Source: Paracoccus zhejiangensis | GTDB taxonomy: Bacteria; Pseudomonadota; Alphaproteobacteria; Rhodobacterales; Rhodobacteraceae | DNA length: 64,000 nucleotides | Reading direction: 5' to 3' | NCBI RefSeq assembly: GCF_002847445.1 | Contig: NZ_CP025432.1 | Location: 124,001 to 188,000 of the forward strand | Part shown: positions 60,398 through 64,000 of the stretch, in pieces | Layout of the letters: each line of letters opens with the position of its first letter | Numbering within the stretch: the stretch's first letter is position 1 | Notes under the pieces: generated by a model | The model's input: the letters and a program-made list of their open reading frames with translations, nothing else | Database searches by the model: none | Told to the model about the DNA's origin: nothing | Translations under genes and position numbers: made by a program

Positions 60398-62970
60398 GCG
60401 GCCACCTCCGCCTTGGCCTCGCCCCAGACACGGGCGATGGCGGCGTCGATCTTCTTCTCGAAGCGGGCGATCAGGTCGCGGTTGCCGTTGACGAGAACTA
60501 GCTCGGCTTCGATGTCGGCGACGATGGCGATTTGAGTGTCTACGTCGGGCAAGGGCACTTGCAATTCTGAAAGGATGCCCTGCGACAGGTTGCGAATATT
60601 CGCACCTTGCCCTGTCTTCTTCATCTTCTCCGAGAAGACGGGCGTCTTGAAGAAATGGGCAAGGTAGCGCGGGGTCGCCCTCGAGGCGTTGAACCTTGCA
60701 CGAATGGTAAAGCCCGAGAACGTCGCGCGCCCGATGTCGTCGCCGACGAGCATGGAGCGGCCGACTAGATCGGGGTTGCCATTCGAGCGCACGAACAGAA
60801 TGTCACCGGGTTGCAGAAGGTAATCCTGACCCACGGGCGCATCGGGTTGGATGGTCGCCAGACCGTCGGATGGAACCAGGGTGTTAGACTGAAAATCACT
60901 CACGCCCACGATCCGTAGCGGCTCACTGTCATCGCTCTTGGTAAAGTTCAAGCCGTTCTTGAATTCCGCGATCTCGGCCATCGGCACCACAGGCCACTCT
61001 GGGTCAACCGGGATGTGGGGGCGGTAGTTGGTGAGGACGGCGCGGGCACCGTCGATGACGCGCTGATAGCCTTCGACCTCGGCCACAATCTCGCGCTGCA
61101 CCTCAAGCGGCGGGAGGGGGATGCGGATTTCTGCGACGGCCTTCGGGTTAGCGCGCGATAGTGAGCCACCGACCCCTGTGACGGTCTGCATAAATTGCGC
61201 GTGGAAGAAATCAGAGACCAGGACCCTTGCCAGATACTCCGGCACAAACTCGTCGCTGCGGAACACAATCCATTCACCGGATGCGATTTGCCGCTCGACA
61301 TTGCGTGACGGTGAGACGACCCATGTTCTGCGGATGTGCGGGACAATCCGCGACAGAAGCACGTCATTCGGTAGAACACCTTTTTTCGCGGAACCGATTT
61401 CCTTTCCCAAGGGGCGCTCGGGTTCGCGGCCTTCATGCGCGGGGATGCTCCAAAGCTCGAAGCGTTCTTCTGGCGATTTGCTGGGATCAATGCTCGGAAG
61501 GCCACTCGCCATGAAGCGCCCGAGTTCCACCATTTCAAACGCCGATGCGCTTGCTGTGCGTTCTAGGTAGCGTTCACCGCTCAGGTTGTAGTCCCCGCCG
61601 TCAGCCAGCCGCACCCGCTCCACCGCACTGCCAAGGCTGCTTTCCAGCCCCTCGCCACCACCCGCCCGCGCGGTCTGCAACCAAGCCCCAAGCTCGGCCT
61701 TCACCTGCGCCAATTGCGAGCCTTTCACCGCCTTGCGCTGCGCGCCAAGGGCGAAGCCGTCATTCTCGATCTTGAAAAAAGCAACGTGCTTGCTGGCCTT
61801 GGCCACCGCACGGTCAAGGATCAGGATCGAGGTCTTCACACCGGAATAGGGATTGAACACGCCTGCGGGCAGCGAGATGACGGCGGCAAGATGGTTTTCG
61901 ACTAGCATCTTGCGCAGATCGCGATAGGCAGTCTGGCTTTGAAAGATGATCCCTTCTGGCACGACAATGGCCGCGCGACCATTCGGCGTCAGGTGTTCGG
62001 CGATATAATCGACAAACAGGACTTCGCTGCGCTTGGATTGCACCTGAAAGCGGGTGTGCGGCTTGATCCCGCCTTTCGGCGACATGAAGGGCGGGTTGGC
62101 GAGGATGACATCCGCCATCTCGGTCCATTTGTCTTCGCTGGTCAGGGTGTCGTATTCCTCGACCTTCGGGTCGGCGAAGGCATGCAGGTAGAGGTTGACG
62201 AGCGACAGGCGCACCATGTCGGGCGAGATGTCATAGCCCTTGATATTGCGGGAGAGGCGGGTGCGGTCGTCGGGCTGCAGTAGATCGCCAGGATAGCGCA
62301 TGGGGCTTTCCAGCGCCTGTTCGGCGGCGTCGCCCTCGGTGCTGATGCCGTTACCGTTGGTCACCCCGGTCGAGTTCCGTTTCAGGATGTGCTTGTAGGC
62401 CGAGATCAGGAAGCCCGCCGTCCCGCAGGCCGGGTCCAGGATGACCTCGGTCTTCTTCGGGTCGATGATCTCGACCATGAAGTCGATGATGTGGCGCGGC
62501 GTTCGAAACTGGCCCGCGTCGCCCTGGCTGCCCAGAACTGAAAGCAGATATTCGAAGGCGTCGCCCAGCCGTTCGCTGTGGTCATAGGTGAACGCGTCGA
62601 TCTCGCGCAGGAAGGCGCGCAAGGTCTCGGGGTCACGGTAGGGCAGATAGGCGTTGCGGAAGATGTCGCGGAAGAGCTTCGGCAGGCCCTCGTTCTCGAC
62701 CATCTTGGTGAGAGCTTCGGAATAGGTGTTGAGCATTTCCTGGCCCGACACGCCGGGGGCCACGAGCTTCGCCCAACGATAGCGTTCGAAGTCTTTTGTG
62801 AAGAATGTCGGTGTCCCATCCAAATCGATGGTTTCCGCGTCCATGTCATCCATGAACTTGTAGATCAGGGCGATGGTGATCTGCTCGACCTGGCTTTTCG
62901 GGTCGGGAACCTTGCCCACAAGAATGTCGCGGCAGGTGTCGATGCGGCGCTTGGTGTCGGTGTCGAGCAT
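60394..62970 (-). CDS. hsdM: Fused HsdM-HsdS type I modification/specificity protein
   Basis: An 858-residue protein. The methyltransferase part has GQFRTPRH (153-160), DPACGTAGF (179-187, SAM motif I) and ANPPF (291-295, catalytic motif IV). From about residue 480 it continues into specificity-type sequence with target-recognition domains (for example PLPPLEVQREIVAEVEGYQR, and LPDVDTQIAIVADIEAELV at the second conserved helix). A natural M-S fusion. It methylates adenines in its recognition sequence and guides HsdR. Confidence 0.9.
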   Translation of the reverse strand: MLDTDTKRRIDTCRDILVGKVPDPKSQVEQITIALIYKFMDDMDAETIDLDGTPTFFTKDFERYRWAKLVAPGVSGQEMLNTYSEALTKMVENEGLPKLFRDIFRNAYLPYRDPETLRAFLREIDAFTYDHSERLGDAFEYLLSVLGSQGDAGQFRTPRHIIDFMVEIIDPKKTEVILDPACGTAGFLISAYKHILKRNSTGVTNGNGISTEGDAAEQALESPMRYPGDLLQPDDRTRLSRNIKGYDISPDMVRLSLVNLYLHAFADPKVEEYDTLTSEDKWTEMADVILANPPFMSPKGGIKPHTRFQVQSKRSEVLFVDYIAEHLTPNGRAAIVVPEGIIFQSQTAYRDLRKMLVENHLAAVISLPAGVFNPYSGVKTSILILDRAVAKASKHVAFFKIENDGFALGAQRKAVKGSQLAQVKAELGAWLQTARAGGGEGLESSLGSAVERVRLADGGDYNLSGERYLERTASASAFEMVELGRFMASGLPSIDPSKSPEERFELWSIPAHEGREPERPLGKEIGSAKKGVLPNDVLLSRIVPHIRRTWVVSPSRNVERQIASGEWIVFRSDEFVPEYLARVLVSDFFHAQFMQTVTGVGGSLSRANPKAVAEIRIPLPPLEVQREIVAEVEGYQRVIDGARAVLTNYRPHIPVDPEWPVVPMAEIAEFKNGLNFTKSDDSEPLRIVGVSDFQSNTLVPSDGLATIQPDAPVGQDYLLQPGDILFVRSNGNPDLVGRSMLVGDDIGRATFSGFTIRARFNASRATPRYLAHFFKTPVFSEKMKKTGQGANIRNLSQGILSELQVPLPDVDTQIAIVADIEAELVLVNGNRDLIARFEKKIDAAIARVWGEAKAEVAA

Positions 62971-62980
62971 GGCGGGTCTT

Positions 62981-64000
62981 TCAGAGGAACGGGTTCAGGG
63001 ACACATAGTCCTTGATGTATTCCGGAATGCGCTTGCGCCACGGGGCGGGGACCTCCTTGAGGTCGCGCGTGGTGAAAGTGGGGTTTACGTTCAGATCGGC
63101 AAAGTGGCCAGCGTCGATTTTGGCGCGGACGTTAGCGTCGCGGACATAGGCCTCGAAGAAGTAGCGCATTTCACGGATGCGGTCGGCCTCTTCAGGCTTC
63201 TGATCCGCGAGAAATTTCTGAAACTCGTCTTCGATCAGTTCGGCCTTGCTCTTGAAGCCCGGAATGAAGCCAAACGCCTTTTCGATCAGTTCGCGCACCG
63301 TAATGCGGCGATCAACGCCAGCGGCATTGCGCAGTTTCTCGAGGGTGTAGAACTCGTTCGGCTTGTCGAAGATTTCCTCGATGACGTGGCGGGTGGCGGC
63401 CTCCCAGTTCTGGGCGGCGACAAGTTCAGCCAGCTTGGTATCGGCGCGGGCGGCATCTTCAAACCTGCCGAAAAGCTCCCGGTCGATACGCATGCCCTGC
63501 GCTCCGATCTGGGTCTCGACCTGGCTCACCACGTCGTCGGGGTCGAAGTGCTCGTAGGAGCCGGTGCCACCGGACACGGTGGAGTTGCCGCCACCGTCGT
63601 CACCTCCGCTGGAAAGCGGCATTGCGGAAGGCGTGGGCAGTTTCAGTTCCTGGTCATATTGGAACTTCTCTTCGAAATACTCGCAGTTGGCGAAGAAATC
63701 GAAAAGCCGGAAGACGGTCTTGTTCACGGCCCCAAGCGCCGCCTTGCGCGCCGGGTCGAACATTTCTTCCGTGTGGTTGTGCTTGCGGGTGCCGCGCCCT
63801 TTGATCTGCACGAAGTCAGAAGGCGAAAAGACCGGTCGCATGAGTGCGAGGTTCAGAAGGTCGGGGCAGTCGTAGCCGGTGGTCATCATGCCCACCGTAA
63901 CACAGATGCGGGCACGGCTGGTACGGTAGTTATCGGCGAAATCGCTATGCCCACCGAGGTTGTTGTTAGCGAAGTTCACCGTCATGCGCTGGGCGTCGGC
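62981..64000 (-). CDS. hsdR: HsdR type I restriction subunit (5' part beyond window edge)
   Basis: The visible 339 residues are the C-terminal part: helicase motifs VTVGMMTTGYDCPDLLNLAL and FVQIKGRGTRKHNHT (motif VI with arginine finger), then a helical C-terminal domain ending VSLNPFL. The frame is open to the right edge. It would translocate and cleave unmodified DNA. It is first in the hsdR-hsdMS-accessory operon. Confidence 0.92.
   Translation of the reverse strand, partial: ADAQRMTVNFANNNLGGHSDFADNYRTSRARICVTVGMMTTGYDCPDLLNLALMRPVFSPSDFVQIKGRGTRKHNHTEEMFDPARKAALGAVNKTVFRLFDFFANCEYFEEKFQYDQELKLPTPSAMPLSSGGDDGGGNSTVSGGTGSYEHFDPDDVVSQVETQIGAQGMRIDRELFGRFEDAARADTKLAELVAAQNWEAATRHVIEEIFDKPNEFYTLEKLRNAAGVDRRITVRELIEKAFGFIPGFKSKAELIEDEFQKFLADQKPEEADRIREMRYFFEAYVRDANVRAKIDAGHFADLNVNPTFTTRDLKEVPAPWRKRIPEYIKDYVSLNPFL

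Overview
The window looks like accessory DNA from a Rhodobacteraceae-type alphaproteobacterium (Paracoccus/Rhodobacter/roseobacter relatives), most likely a conjugative plasmid or plasmid-derived integrative element. The reasons are high GC, a VirB/VirD4 type IV secretion cluster, a LuxR/LuxI quorum-sensing pair beside it, a solitary RepC replication initiator, and many small plasmid-only families (WGR, DUF1173, ArdC, ParB-like). No rRNA or tRNA gene and no CRISPR array was seen, and no relaxase or oriT was recognised. Both edges cut genes: virD4 on the left and hsdR on the right.

Layout. (1) 1-13.84 kb, minus strand: a near-complete T4SS operon read right to left: small gene, lytic transglycosylase, virB2, virB3, virB4, a virB7-like lipoprotein, a VirB5/transglycosylase chimera, virB5, a secreted unknown, virB6, virB8, virB9, virB10, virB11, small genes, virD4. 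(2) 13.86-17.05 kb: luxI-type synthase with a small partner gene, divergent luxR, and small secreted proteins. Two inverted repeats of identical geometry (TGCAG-N13-CTGCA) lie before the tra operon and before the secreted-protein operon. (3) 17.3-20.1 kb: solitary repC, WGR protein and unknowns. (4) 20.4-35.7 kb: a block resembling a conjugation leading region. Small conserved genes, a methylase-like protein without motif IV, a large ParB-like protein and ArdC are arranged behind three copies of a ~370 bp structured leader whose hairpins covary. The block is interrupted by VapBC, a DUF1173 gene, decayed fragments and hsp20. (5) 35.9-40.2 kb: a four-gene operon of SIR2, HerA, KTSC and a PD-(D/E)XK-like protein, probably anti-phage. 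(6) 40.8-42.9 kb: an IS91-type element with its own tyrosine recombinase. (7) 43.0-50.7 kb: uracil-DNA-glycosylase-like protein, ADP-ribosylglycohydrolase, WYL regulator/RidA, a CmtR-CDF-LspA heavy-metal cluster and gdhA. (8) 50.8-53.9 kb: a truncated RTX gene, an ISKra4-like element with perfect 24-bp ends, and a truncated plasmid gene. (9) 53.84 kb to the right edge: a TniA-TniB-TniQ transposon whose left end interrupts that plasmid gene, apparently carrying a nucleotidyltransferase/DUF6602-like pair and a type I restriction-modification operon with a HEPN-like accessory protein.

How it fits together. Quorum sensing probably controls transfer and possibly replication. The repeated leaders would coordinate the establishment block on entry into a new cell. 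The right half stacks several defence-type modules delivered by mobile elements. The strongest candidates for something undescribed are the three-copy covarying leader, the KTSC/nuclease-extended SIR2-HerA operon, and the NTase-DUF6602-like pair. All function calls rest on motif reading by eye, with no database search.
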